A DNA stretch of 64,000 bases from Misgurnus anguillicaudatus (Eukaryota > Chordata > Actinopteri > Cypriniformes > Cobitidae), in assembly GCF_027580225.2 (NCBI RefSeq), contig NC_073358.2:31646501-31710500 (forward strand), given 5' to 3'. The notes beneath the pieces were generated by a model. The model had not been told where the DNA came from, made no database searches, and worked only from the letters and a program-made list of their open reading frames with translations. Below, piece by piece: positions 39,614 through 52,465 of this stretch (positions within the stretch are counted from its first letter, which is position 1; the number at the start of each line of letters is the position of its first letter). The translations under genes were made by a program, and so were the position numbers.

Positions 39614-40394
39614 AGATGGCAAGTTTTCACCTTGATCTTCTATGATTTATACCTCATGCATCATCGTTGTTGTTCCTTCCTCCCATGTACTGCATGAAAT
39701 GGATGTCTGTGAACCTTTAAGCACTTTTAAAGTTAGTGGATTTTCTCAACTCCTCCCACTGTAACTAGCCAATCAAAGAGGAACTGCAAGACTGACCCCT
39801 GTTTTATAGACATAACATATATCATAACTTTTAACCGTTCAATTACATTAAAAGCAAAAGTATTTGCTTAATACGAAGAGATATTGATATATAAACTGTT
39901 AAGCATTAGTACTGCCCTCAATATACCTGCTTTAGATAAAGCACTTGTGCCTTTTCTGTATTTTATATGTACTCGTCTGGGTGCATTTTAATCATTTCAA
40001 ATTCTCAATCACACGTTTCTCTGACACCTTTCATGTTACTCAAGTTTCATTAGGATACAACCAGACAACCTAAAAACATAAAGATACAGAAATTATTCCA
40101 GTATCTTGACATATTTAGGTTGTTGTTTTTATAAGGAATTTTTTGCATTTTTATTTCGTTGTAGAAACTACAAAAAAATAAGATTAAACTTTAGATATGT
40201 TTTTATTTGACCCAGGAGAATAGGAAATAAGTTCAAGGTGAAATCATTGCTGACACTGTATGTTGCTCTATATCTCTCCACATCACTCAACTGGGTTTAC
40301 TGTTTACACATTTAGTGACTTAATTTTATTAAATATCTTAGTGTATTTCTGCACTCTTATATGCAAGCTGCTTATCAAGTCACTTCTTGTACAG

Positions 40395-40400
40395 AATAAA
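40395..40400 (+). terminator. Polyadenylation signal of lrsam1
   Basis: AATAAA about 780 bases past the stop codon. A clear candidate in an otherwise AT-rich 3' UTR. Confidence 0.5.
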
Positions 40401-40415
40401 AAACAGACATTTTTC

Positions 40416-41670
40416 TGCCCGTCTGCCTGTAAGTGAAACACTGCTATGATTTTAAGTAATAATCTTATAAATATGTAGTATCAGCATACCCTCTATCCGA
40501 AATATATATCACAAACCATTAATGTGATTGCAGTGTGCAATACAGTTTTGCCGCACTGGACAATTTTCTTCAAGCCTTGTAGTTGCTGTACAGCTGTGTT
40601 AAATCATTATATATATACACTACAGTGAATGCACCAAAAATTGTTAGACCATACTAGAATATAAACTAGTTATGTTAGTAACTTGGGTAGGCATTGTGCA
40701 GTTCTGTCTTTTTATTGAGGTTGGAGTTATTTGATTCCCCACAAATAGCACTGTAACTGATAACAGTGAGATTGTATAATAATGTTATATGTATTTACCA
40801 TAAACATGCTGTCTTTACATGTTTTCCTTTGTCCATACTGTATATTCATGCTATAGTGTTATTTCTCAAGTTTTTTATTTTTACCCAACCCATCATACAC
40901 ACTAAAAATGTCTGGGTTATTTTTACCCATAATGGGTAAAAATATTGGACAGAAGACACTGATGGGTTAAAATGACCCAATGTTGGGTTCTTTTAATAAC
41001 CTAAAAATGCTGGGTTATTATACCCCATGGTTGGATAAAATTAGCATTTTTAACCCAGCATGTGTTCTTTCCACTATTTACCCATTGTGGGTCAAGAATA
41101 ACCCAGACATTTTCAGTGTATCTGTTGATCTACTATTTTTTTGTTTTTGTTGTGTGGATTATTATGGCTGTCAAGACTTCGGCAAAATAAACTTCACATT
41201 TTGCATGACTTTAAATAAACTTGAACATGAATTTAAATAAAGAATAATATTAGATTTTATTGTATGTTTAACAATCATGTTTTCCATTTGTTAATACCTG
41301 CCTTGCATGATTAATACATGAAAGTTAAGCTTTCAGTATTAACACTCAAATACTATAACACACCAATTATTATTTTTCAGACTACAGTCCTGTTGTGACC
41401 TTCCCAAGTTTTTTATTCTTTTTTTTTTTTGCTGGTATTTAATGAACTTAGTAACTTCAACTCCGGCTCTGCTACTTGGTTACATAGTTACCTAATATAA
41501 AGTGTGACCAAACCACCTTTACAACCAAAAAGTACCACAAATTAAAAGTTACACTGTCTTTAGGGCTGCACTCAGTTTAGCTTGAAGCTTTGTCGCTCTC
41601 TGCTTGATATTCACCAGATTATTTTCCATCTACAATACAATAGTTATTACAATACCCACTACTTCATACT
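40416..41670. other. Intergenic, with a palindromic MITE
   Basis: 40910-41118 is a foldback element: cactaaaaatgtctgggtta and its inverse ending cattttcagtg, with repeated tgggttatt/acccat motifs inside. No gene seen elsewhere. Confidence 0.6.
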
Positions 41671-42644
41671 ATATTCACCCAAAGGATTATTAGGAACACC
41701 ATACTAATACTGTGTTTGACCCCCTTTCGCCTTCAGAACTGCCTTAACTCATTTGAAATGATTTGAGCTTTGTGACATGGTGCATTATCCTGCTGGGATG
41801 GGTACATAGTGGTCATAAAGGTATGGGCATGGCCAGAAACAATGCTCAGGTAGGTTGTGGCATTTAAACGATGCCCAATTGGCACTAAGGGGCCTAAAGT
41901 GTGCCAAGAAAACATCCCCCACACCATCACACCACCACCACCAGCCTGCACAGTGGTAACAAGGCATGATGGATCCATGTTCTCATTCTGTTTACGCCAA
42001 ATTCTGACTCTGCCATCTGAATGTCTCAACAGAAATCAAGACTCATCAGACAAAGCAACATTTTCCAGTCTTTAACTGTCCAATTTTGGGGAGCTCGTGC
42101 AAATTGTAGCCTCTTTTTCCTATTTGTAGTGGAGATGAGTGGTACCCGGTGGGGTCTTCTGCTGTTGTAGCCCAACCGCCTCAAGGCTTCACAAATGCTT
42201 TGCTGCATACCTCGGTTGTAATGAGTGTTGATTTCAGTCAAAGTTGCTCTTCTATCAGCTTAAATCAGTCGTCCCATTCTCCTGTGACCTCTAGCATCAA
42301 CAAGGCATTTTTGCTCACAGGACTGCCGCATACTGGATGTTTTTCCCTTTTCACACCATTCTTTATAAACTCTAGAAATGGTTGTGGGTGAAAATCCCAG
42401 TAACTGAGCAGATTGTGAAATACTCAGACCGGCCCATCTGGCACCAACAACCATGCCACACTCAAAATTGCTTAAATCAACTTTCTTTCCCATTCTGACA
42501 TTCAGTTTGTAGTTCAGGAGATTGTCTTGATCAGGACCACACCCCTAAATGCATTGAAGCAACTGCCATGTGATTGGTTGATTAGATAATTGCATTAATG
42601 AGAAATTGAACAGGTGTTCCTAATAATCCTTTTAGGTGAGTGTA
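41671..42644 (-). mobile_element. Near full-length, decayed Tc1-like transposon
   Basis: Inverted ends: left ttcacccaaaggattattag, right the inverse ending ggtgagtgta. Minus-strand transposase pieces: the helix-turn-helix N-terminus (GKKVDLSNFECGMVVGA, then AGLSISQSAQLLGFSPTTISR) at about 42373-42493, then DNA-binding and DDE segments ([11 protein letters not shown]) at about 41750-41830. Frameshifts and an internal deletion near 41800 break the frame, so it is not active. 974 bp against about 1.6 kb for an intact element. Confidence 0.85.
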
Positions 42645-44271
42645 AATGGGAAAATTATGCAAACATAGAAAATACATACAAGTGAATTATATAGGCCCAA
42701 CAACAAACGGTACAATGTGTTTTAAAAAGCTGGAAAGTTTCATTCCTCTGATCAAACCTATGGGTACTCCCCACCGTATACTCTTACAGAAAAGCAACAG
42801 ATAATACATAATAATATCAGTAATAAATCAGTGATTACTACTTAATTTGTTTGCTTAAAATCAGATAAGGGTCCCACTTCATGTCTTTACCTTCTGTTGT
42901 TACATTGTATACTTACATTTAAAGTATCTGCACGCAATTACACCCTTGACTCTAGGCTTAAAGCCACCCATAACCTTAAACCCAAAACATGTATGAACAC
43001 AAAAGATACAATATACATACCCAGACTCATTTGGGTTCTGTCTTTACTTGGAGGCTTTGAAGCCTGAGTCCTGAATCCCTCACCAAACTAGACAATTTAA
43101 CAATTTGTTTGGTTTAAAAGAAAAACAAGAGGGACACTTATCTGAAATTGCAGTGACTTTATCAATCTCAATGAGGCCATGACTTACATTGAGCCATAAC
43201 TAACAAGAATGTGGACAGTGAGCTGCACATAGGTCAACTGCAAAAGCAAATGCAAGTGAAATACAAAGCGGTTTATTTATTTACATATGAAAAATAACAC
43301 ATGACCCAATAATAATGCAAATTTAAAAGGTTAAAACTACATCTGAAATGTGTACATTTAAAATGATCATCATACTTATAATAGATAGTGGTCTGGAAAA
43401 AGCCATAAACAATCATTGTTGATCTAAACCGGTATGAGTTTATTTATTCTGTTGAGCACAAAAGAAGACACCTTAATAAAGGATGGCAAGCACACAGTTG
43501 ACGGTACCCATTGACTGTCATAGTATTTGTTTATCCTACTATAAAAGCCAATGGTACATCAATGGCGTGCCCACCATCATTTCTCAAAATATCTTCATTT
43601 GTGTTCAAAAGAAAAAAACAAGCTCATACAGGTTTAGATCAACATGAGGGTTAGTAAATGTTGACAGAATTATTATTTTTGGGTGAACTTTCCCTTTAAA
43701 ATAGATAGTCCTCATTATCCTCATTAAGTCACTTGGTTTCTGAGGGTCAGCTTTAGTACAAGGTATGAAAGCCGGTAAGGACTTAAGCCGGTAAGTTGTA
43801 AATAACTTAATATTTATTAAAAGCATGTTAATATGCAAATTACAGCTTGTGTTAAGATCTAAGAAACAAATATTATTTACATTATGGCATTTAACAGTGT
43901 ATAACCATGCACACAGAGTGGATAATCTTTTTTAACTGATTACATATTACAAATTACTAATTTGCAACAGAGAGAGAGAGAGAGACTCTGTTTACCAGAA
44001 TGCACAGCTATATCTGATACATGGTATTGAGATTTCTCAGTAAAGACAAAGAAAATGCAAATCAGCAAAACCTGATTGACAAACGTATTTGATTTCTTGT
44101 CTGTTTGAACAAACTGACACACATAAACATATAAAGATTGAAATTATTATTCATCCAGTCAACTTCCGTCTGTACTGGTAAATACAACATAAAAAGTCTC
44201 TTCATAAAATTCTTCTCAAGTGCTCAGCTGTATACCAAAATGTCAAAGAAGACTGGTTGATGTAATTGTAG
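42645..44271. other. Intergenic downstream of crat and lrsam1
   Basis: Contains a TTAA-type MITE with a decayed left end (about 43420-43695, right end gggtgaactttccct then TTAA) and a short (GA)n run at 43973-43984. Possible minus-strand AATAAA signals for crat occur at about 43813, but none is close to its stop codon. Confidence 0.45.
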
Positions 44272-47200
44272 TTAAAGTTTGGCTTTGGGTGTTTGCTCCA
44301 AAAGGGTCTTCATGTCCAAGAGAGCATCTTCTAGAGCTTGGGCCATTAGTGCTGCATTAGTGTCCTTACAGCTGTTGAAGGCCGAGACCGCATAGTTTAT
44401 ATGGGAGTCCTTGGGGTTGTAGCACACGCCGTACCCGTCTGGAACCACCGGGCCGAAGCACATCACACAGTTGGTTTTAGCTGGCACCTGGGTGAGTTGA
44501 AGCGAACAAAATGATGGGACAAGATGAAAATAAAGAAGCAGCATCTTTTAATCAGATAATTTAAATAAAACATTTTAAGCAAACATAATTTTATTAAAGG
44601 TGCAATTTGTAAGATAATTGCAGTAAAATATCCAAAAACTACTAGGCCAGTGTTATATATTTTGTCCAACTGATTACTATCAATATCTGTAATGTTTTCA
44701 ACTACTTGTAAACCGTGAGAAAATTGCCATTCAAAACAGTGACACGGGGCAGTGCAGTCTCCTGTCAATGACGTTAATATCCATGTGACCCTTGTTACAG
44801 CCTTTACTGACGTAAAAAGCACATGACAGCAGTGTCGTGGACAAATGCGGAAGTATGCGTTAGCTACGCGCTTGTTTATGGACTTAGATTACTCTTTACC
44901 GTCTGCCGCTGGTTGTGTCAGCAAAGACAGCTCCCGTAAGCAAACGGGCCAACCAAACGACCCAAGAAGAGTTTGGAACAAGACGAGAAAAAGACTGAGG
45001 ATCAATATCGGTGTTGCATTATCTGGATAGAGAGAGCTTCACGACAACATTTAACTAGACAGAGATGCTGATCTTGCTTGTGTTTTACGCGACGGGTGAG
45101 TTGTTTTGATTCGTAACTTAAATCGTATGCCATTATATTGATCACAACATTAGTGTGTAGACTGTAATCACTGTAATCAGTGCGTCTTTCCGCGGACGAT
45201 ATAATGCACATCAAGAAGTATTGTACAGCAATAAGAAACTTACTAATAGAGGAGAGTTTGGTACTGTACAGTATATCATAATTTTACATCATAACCTCAC
45301 AATAAGATTTGTACTGTCAATACATTATGTGAAAAATCATTTTAGATTGTAAGTTTGAACACTTAATTCTGTGCTGTGTTAACACACGAATTTGGACTCA
45401 TACTGTAACATTTATGACTAACAATTTCGTTTTGAACATCAAATATAACATTTTTATTTAAATAAAACGATGTCATCAAACGCAACATTTATAAGACTTG
45501 ATTACCTTATCCTTCAACGTAATTTCTCGTTCGTGTCTGATTAATGTCCGTCATCGGTTGAGTTAAAGACTACAAATCCCATAATTCCACGCTGCTTCAG
45601 AGCGTCATTAATCAATGTCATTTGTTGATATTGTGTTTTGGCGCCATCTAGTGGCGAATTCTACGTATTCCACCTTTAACAGATTATATGCTTAGTGGTT
45701 TTAGGTCGTGTGTCCAACCAAGCATTTATTTTTCAATTGTTTGCTATGTGAGTGCCACGTTTTTATAAAACGCTGGCAGCTGTCGAGGCGGCAGCGTTCC
45801 GCGTTTTCACTCAGCCGTCCAATCACAGTAGAGGATCGGTGGGACAAATACCACACCATCCATGCACCGTACAATGACTGATAAACAAAACAAAAGAATC
45901 ATAGCAACCAAAGCGCTCAGATAAAAAAACCCAAATGTGCCCACAGTCTCCATCTTAAAAGAGCACCAGGCATTTTCAGCTGTGTTTAAATTCTTTGGTG
46001 GACACACTGCCTTCGTGTTTTTGCTTTACAGCACAGTTAATAGTGCAGTACATTCACAAAACTTTGTTTTGCAAATAAAGGGTTCGATTACACCCATTGG
46101 AGTTTGACCTGTTGGAGGACACTAACTGTGAAGGATTATAATAATAGCTCTATTGGGCAGTACCTGGCTGGTGGAGAGTTTGTAATGTAGTGACGCAGCA
46201 TATGAGGGATCCACGAAGACTTCTGGGAGGGAGGGCAGATCCTCGGTAGCCTGCAATTTCAATCCAAGCAAATGTCTGTCGATGGCTTGACCTCGGATCG
46301 CCTGCGCGTGTGACAAATAGAAAAGATGCGGAATAGTTGTAAAGCACAATCCCACACTTATAGTGACTGATGGTAAATATAGTACTGTAGTAAAATAATA
46401 ATAGCGATAGACTGAATACCCTGCAGTGTGCATTTACCCACCATATCTGTATAATCTCTGTGAGCTTTAATGGCTTTCTCCAGCAGAGCCACTTTCTCTG
46501 TGTTCTGTCAATCAAAATGACATTGTCACTTAAACAAGAAAGCTGGATTTATGTATTAACATGTTCACTAATATAACTTAAAAGCTGTCTGGAATAATGT
46601 CATATATTATCTCTTACTTAATTTTTATGCTAACAATGTATGCTTGTGCAAAAATACAAATTTAAAAATTTTGAGTTTTATATCGACAATACTTGTAATA
46701 TACAGTCTTTTAGTTGATATCAACATTTATATGATTTTAAATCATACATTTATAAAGGGAACACACCTGTTTAGTCGAGTCATCCATGGCCTTTACAAAC
46801 CTGGCCGAGTCAATGGAGGCTGAGCGAATGGTGTCTGTGCGTCCCAGCCTGAACATTCGGAGGGATGCGCTCTCATAGGTGGGACAGCAGCGCTTGTACA
46901 TCCTAAAAAAGTGAACTGACTGAATGAGCTAAACTGATAAAAATGGTTTATTACTGTAACGAAAAAAGGATGTTACAGTTTTACCTGTAGTGTGCCAACT
47001 GGAGGGCCATCTGAATAAATGCATCAGGGCTCATCTTCTGCGACTTTGGGAAATTTTTGCCAAAATGGGAGAACACGCTGATTTTCATATCCAAGTCATG
47101 AACCATACTGCAAAGAAAGAGAAAGATTATGCCTTCTCTGATTTAATCATCAGTGTTTCATTTTTTTTAATTAAAAAAATATGTTTTTGCTTGAATTAAA

Positions 47201-50200
47201 GGACACATATTATGCCCATTTTTACAAATGTAATTTAAGTCTCAGATGTAACCAAACATGTCTATCAGGTTTTAGCTCAAAGTAAATTTATTATAGCATG
47301 TCCAAAATGCCCGTATTTGGGTGGGAGCAAAGATGTGCTGTTTTTGTGTCTGTACCTTTAATCGCAAATGAGCTGCCCCCTTTGTCAACAGAGAGTAAGC
47401 GATTTTAGGCAAAATACATCTGATTCCTGTAAATACAGTCTAACTGTGGGTTTACACCATCGCGTTGCTCGCTCTAGATTACTCGCGGATAACTTCGTGT
47501 CATGCGAATTTTTCGCTCGAGTTGAATATTTTCAACTTGGGGGAAGACGCGTTTTAGGCGAATAGCGTGTGTTTTCACGGCAAACGCGATGCCCATATCG
47601 CGTCATTCGCATCGCCCCACGCGAGGACGCCTCTGATAGCGTCTTTGCATTGACTTTGTAATCTACTCGCGCAAATCGTTGAACTCGCATCTGGTGTAAA
47701 CCCACAGTAAGACAATAGTATCACACTATTGACATATGGCGGACATCGACGTACAACTCGCTGAGGGTGGAAACTATGGTAAAAAAAGCAAAACTGTCAG
47801 TCATTGGCCATTGGCAGGGCTTTATCAGTGTGACGTCACATTAATAAAAGAATCAAAACCGCATGTCTAATGAGACTGCTTGGTTTTAATGGGGATTAAA
47901 AAATAAGAAGTGGGTGGATTTTCTATCGTAGGATGGCTGTGTTCACTGACTGCCAACACATTTATGTCCAAACACCTTGTAAAAGTGAATTTTGCATGAT
48001 ATGTGCCCTTTAAAGGGACACTCCTTTTTTTTGAAAATAGGCTCATTTTCCAGCTCCCCTAGAGTGAAACATTTGATTTTTACTGTTTTGGAATCCATTC
48101 AGCCGATCGCCGGATCTGGCGGTACCACTTTTAGCATAGCTTAGCAAAATCCATTGAATCCGACTAGACCACCAGCATCGCGGTCAAAAATAACCAAAGA
48201 GTTTCGATATTTGTCTTATTTAAAACTTGACTCTTCTGTAGCTACATCGTGTACTAAGACTAGGGCTGCACGATTTGGGTAATTTTTCCCATTGCGGTTA
48301 TTGATGCTAAAATTGCGATGTGCGATTGCGATTATACTAAATGGTATAATGAGTCAACTTGATGGGTTTTAAGGAAAATCCACATACTGTTTAGCTAAAA
48401 TTTGTATTTGTAAAACTAGAAATGTTTTCGTATTGCCACGTGATGTAGCAACTGCTCAGTGTCAGTAATCCTTAATCTAAAATACCGCCATACAACAGTC
48501 ATAGAGTTTTTTTTAGCTACCAGATCACTGTCAACCTCCTCTGCATCCATCTTCGCTATGGTATAAGTGACGACGCACACCACACACGTGCATGCCACAC
48601 GTGCACTGCCTTTTTTGTTCATTTTTCTTTCTTTTTTTAAACAGCAAGGAAAATCATCAAACTGTTATCAGAAAGTTTGTGTTAACAAGTCCACACATTT
48701 ATTTATTTAATATAATTGCAACATTTCGCTGTCATATAATTGCACAGGCTGACATCGCGATTGCGATTGCGATGCGATTAATTGTGCAGCACTAACTAAG
48801 ACTGATAAAAAATTAAAAGTTGCGATTTTCTAGGCCAGTAGTTGGGAACCCTGGGTCCTGGAGGGCCACTGTCCTGCAGAGTTTAGTTTCAACCCTAATC
48901 AAACACACCTGCATTTCATTTCCAAGTAATCCCGAAGATTTGATAATAATTAAGGACTTTGCCGTACCATCGCTGCAGCAGGCACAATGATATTCAATGA
49001 TATATATCATTGCCTGAAAATAGGCCCCTGCTATTGAAAGTAACCAAGGGGACTATTCTCGGGGTATAACGATTTGGTTATTTTTGAGCGCAATGCTAAT
49101 GGTCTAATCGGATTCAATGGATTATGCTAAGCTATGCTAAAAGTGGTACCCGGAGATCGTCTGAATAGACTTAAAAACGGCAAAAATCAAATGTTTCACG
49201 CCAGGGGAACTAGAAACTGAGCCCATTAAAAAAAAAAAAGTGGAGTGTCCCTTTAAGTCAGGATTATGCCTTGACATTTTAGGTAGCTTTTATAAATGTG
49301 TAAAAACATTACTGATGTGCATCTTGAGACAAAGCAGTGGCACTGATATATTATAAGATATGTCAGGGCAAGTTGTTTTCAGTTAGTACGGCTCAAATAT
49401 GAATTTTAGTCTGTGACTATCTTAAGCCTTGTCTGCGAAACGATCCTTTGTTTTGAAGTAGCATATCTGTTTTTGACTACGTAGACATCAGATACCACAC
49501 AAATCAGAGACGAAATAAGGTTTGGATTTCTGTGTGAAGAGTTTCTCAGCTTCTCACATGTATAGGTTTTGTTTGGCCTCCTCAATGTCCTTTTTGATCT
49601 CGGGCGTGATGTTGAAATGAAGTTTCTGAGGCATACGCAGCGGGACCATCGGAGTACGGACCATCTCTGACTTCTTGCTGCACAAATACAACAAGCGGGT
49701 AAATGTAAAATAATTTTGGGGAAAAAATGATTTTATAGGTATATTCAGTGTTAGATTTACGTGTACTCCACCACATGGTCAAGCAGCGCAATGATAGGTG
49801 GCCCTTCAGCAGGAGCGTGTTCATAGATCAACCCACATGTCCCATCCTCTCCAATAATAAACTGCAAGGACAGCATTCGGAAAAACAGATTAAAGTTTTA
49901 TAGTTCAGAGTTTTATTGAGGTCCATATACTTTAACTCATAGGTCTAACCTGCAATGTTTTGTCAAACCAGCGATTCCCACTGTTCCACCTGCTGCCTCC
50001 TCCATGCAACATCTGAAATCCAGCTCGAGTCCAGTACATTTCATCAGATTTGTGTGGCATCGGAGCGTCCAGGCAAACTGTGAAAATGCTTTTCTGAATG
50101 GCTTTTACGGACTCTTCGTTGGTCTTATCTAAAAACAAATGACCAAGAGAAACATTTAAGAACCTTTAAGATAAAATTCAATACAACAGACAGTGTTAAA

Positions 50201-52465
50201 CATCATCTGTGCCCACCCTTGATCAGGTTGTTGTAAGCTTTGCCCCAGCTGTTGCGGTGGTTGGAGGTAAGGATGCCAATAGGCTCTTCATTCGCCTGTA
50301 AAGAGGAGTTCCAGATCTTGTCCAGCTGTATGTAGATCTGATCTACAGTCAGTGGTGTGCCATCACTGTTGTATACGTCCAGCACAAAAAACTAAACAAC
50401 GTAAAAAAAAGCAACAATGCTTATTGATGTACAAATTCACAGGTTATCTTCAGTACAGGAGGTACGTAACAGAAACTGACCTGAAAGTTGTGCACTACAG
50501 TGATATGTGCAGGGGGCTTCTTGTCCAATGCGTAGTTGACCACCGTGTCCCTCTTTGTACCAGGTATCCGACAGGAGGAGAGAACCCGATAGTACTGGTT
50601 CATACATAATGGCTTCCCACCCAAAAACTCCACTGGCAAGGTTTCACTAATATGAAAAAAATAAAAATAAAGGCTTATGACCTTATGATTTCTCTTGTGA
50701 GTCACAGCTATTCAAACATTCAAGAATGTCACTCACTTGTCAATCATGGTCTTGAAATCTAAAACCCCTGCGATCAATTTTGCTGCATATCTGTGAGGAA
50801 TAAAGATTTAAGTAGGATTGTTTTAACAGCTATTATAAATGCTTTTTGAAGCTGTGATGTGGCCAGCTTTACTTGCCATTTGATACAAGTACAAGGGGTA
50901 AGTCTGGCTTCAGGCCAGGACTTTACTGAGAGCAACAACCTGCACTCTTTGAATTGCAAACCTTAGCTTGGCGAGAGATGGTTAGTGTGTACAAAGGTCA
51001 TCAAATAGAAACAAGTACCACAACATTGCATGGAAACCTTTAAATACTATGTGCAATGTCTGAAATGATACATATATACACATATGGATCAAATCTACAC
51101 CTTGCACTGTACATTGCTTTGGATTAAAGCGTTGTTGATGTTAATTAATCCGTGGGCATACAAAGGTTAAGTGGCACATACTGTACTAGTAAACTGTTAG
51201 TTTTAAAGAACACAGTGTTTTGACCAACAAAATGACCTGTGTTAAAATGAGTTGACTATTTCTGATAGTGCATGTAGCCACATTGTCCCGACCTCATTTG
51301 GCCTTGACGATCACTGAACTCTAGACGGGGAAGGACGACCCCAGGACTCGAATGTATGACAACTGGCATCCGATACTCCAAGTAAGCTGTTTGTAACCAC
51401 CAATCAGAAAGCTAGCAGTGGAAAAGTAGGAGATCAAGAGAGACAAGAAGAAGCTCTTAAAAAAAGATTCAGCTTAATTCCAACACAACTCGAAGTGTAT
51501 TTAGATTGAATGTGTAGGATATTTTATGATATAGTTATGTGCCCAATGACCTTGGGCTCCTAATAAAGCATCACCAAACAACCCAATCCATCTCAAGCAC
51601 ACAGATTTACCCAGTTCTCCATCTTCATGGCTCGTCGTTCCAGGCCTTTTTGAAGTCTCTCTCCGACACCGCCCGGCTTCTGAAATTCCTCCACCAATTT
51701 CCGGGTGTGATTCAGTTCCTCCGGGTCTGTGATAGGGTCCAAAACAGCCAGATAGCGATCGCATGTTTGTTGCAGGGGTGGCACTGGTAGCTTCGGGAGA
51801 CCCTCTTGGTGTGCCAGGTAGCGACCGGTGATCCGGGTCACTGATACTGGCTTTACCAGACTAGAGGGTTTTACCACACCAGTCTTTACCTGAAAAAGAG
51901 AATGAAAGTTTGTGCTGTTTTCAGTTACATCGTGTGTCTCTGTAAGTAGGCATCATATTATTACCAAAAATACCATCAGATCTATAAACACACTCAGGCA
52001 AATGTACATGAAGTAAAAGCATAAACGTATTGCTGATCTACTCACACTGATCTATAAATAACAAGACATAAATGTAATCATCAGATACAAGAAATATGAG
52101 TCAGGTTTGCACATGACAGTAAGTAATGCAACACATACTGATGCCTCTGTCATTAGGAAGTCCAAAAATGTGTTACAGCTGTCAAGAAGACCATAAATGT
52201 ATACATATCTATGAAGAAGACCTTGTACACACTTCTGATTATTACCTAAATGCAGTGACGTTGTCAAATACACGCTGCTTTCTAAACTGTCCCAAAGCTA
52301 AAAGTAATCGAAACCAAATTGCCTCCATGTTTCCGGTTGCTTTACTGATAACAAGCCATAGGCACTCGCATTGTCGGTCAGCCCCTAAAAATGAAACTAA
52401 TATGTTTAAAAACTCGGCAAGAACGGAGGTTCACTCACCATCGTCCTGGCCAGATTTCCCAACAT
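44272..52465 (-). CDS. crat: Carnitine O-acetyltransferase
   Basis: Transfers acetyl groups between CoA and carnitine in mitochondria and peroxisomes. 14 coding exons: 52465-52439, 51889-51611, 51411-51293, 50790-50737, 50646-50481, 50391-50217, 50128-49950, 49861-49761, 49677-49558, 47107-46985, 46902-46767, 46504-46442, 46301-46164, 44487-44272. All sites are GT/AG and phases agree, giving 631 residues (human 626). The start MLGNLARTM resembles the human mitochondrial presequence. The catalytic histidine is H348 in [27 protein letters not shown] and [18 protein letters not shown] are choline/carnitine acyltransferase signatures. The C-terminus AKL is a peroxisomal PTS1 signal. Divergent from ptpa. 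Intron 9 (47.1-49.6 kb) and the last intron carry transposons. Confidence 0.96.
44598..45675. mobile_element. TTAA-flanked non-autonomous element in the last crat intron
   Basis: Ends AGGTGCAATTTGTAAGATAA and ACGTATTCCACCT, flanked by TTAA (44594-44597, 45676-45679). 1078 bp with no credible protein. The open frame at 44463-44822 crosses its edge and is spurious. Confidence 0.65.
47200..48009. mobile_element. TTAA MITE in crat intron 9
   Basis: Ends AGGACACATATTATGCCC and TGATATGTGCCCT flanked by TTAA (47196-47199, 48010-48013). It is split by a Harbinger-like element at 47444-47707 and shares its right TTAA with the next element. Confidence 0.75.
47444..47707. mobile_element. Harbinger-like MITE nested in the TTAA element
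   Basis: Inverted ends CTGTGGGTTTACACCA and TGGTGTAAACCCACAG, flanked by a TAA duplication (47441-47443, 47708-47710). Palindromic interior rich in cgcg motifs. Confidence 0.75.
48014..49252. mobile_element. TTAA MITE abutting the previous one, split by a hAT element
   Basis: Ends AGGGACACTCC and GGAGTGTCCCT, TTAA at 48010-48013 and 49253-49256. The two halves match those of 28038-28501. The insertion at 48261-48794 and another repeat at about 48830-48960 (gaggGccactgtcctgcaga type) lie inside. Confidence 0.75.
48261..48794. mobile_element. hAT MITE with exact 8-bp duplication
   Basis: Ends TAGGGCTGCACGATT and TTGTGCAGCACTA, flanked by ACTAAGAC on both sides (48253-48260, 48795-48802). 534 bp, non-coding. 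Confidence 0.85.

Noticed and set aside
44463..44822. 119-codon minus-strand frame upstream of the last crat exon
   Set aside because: It crosses the acceptor of the last crat exon and the edge of a TTAA element; the exon is in another frame.
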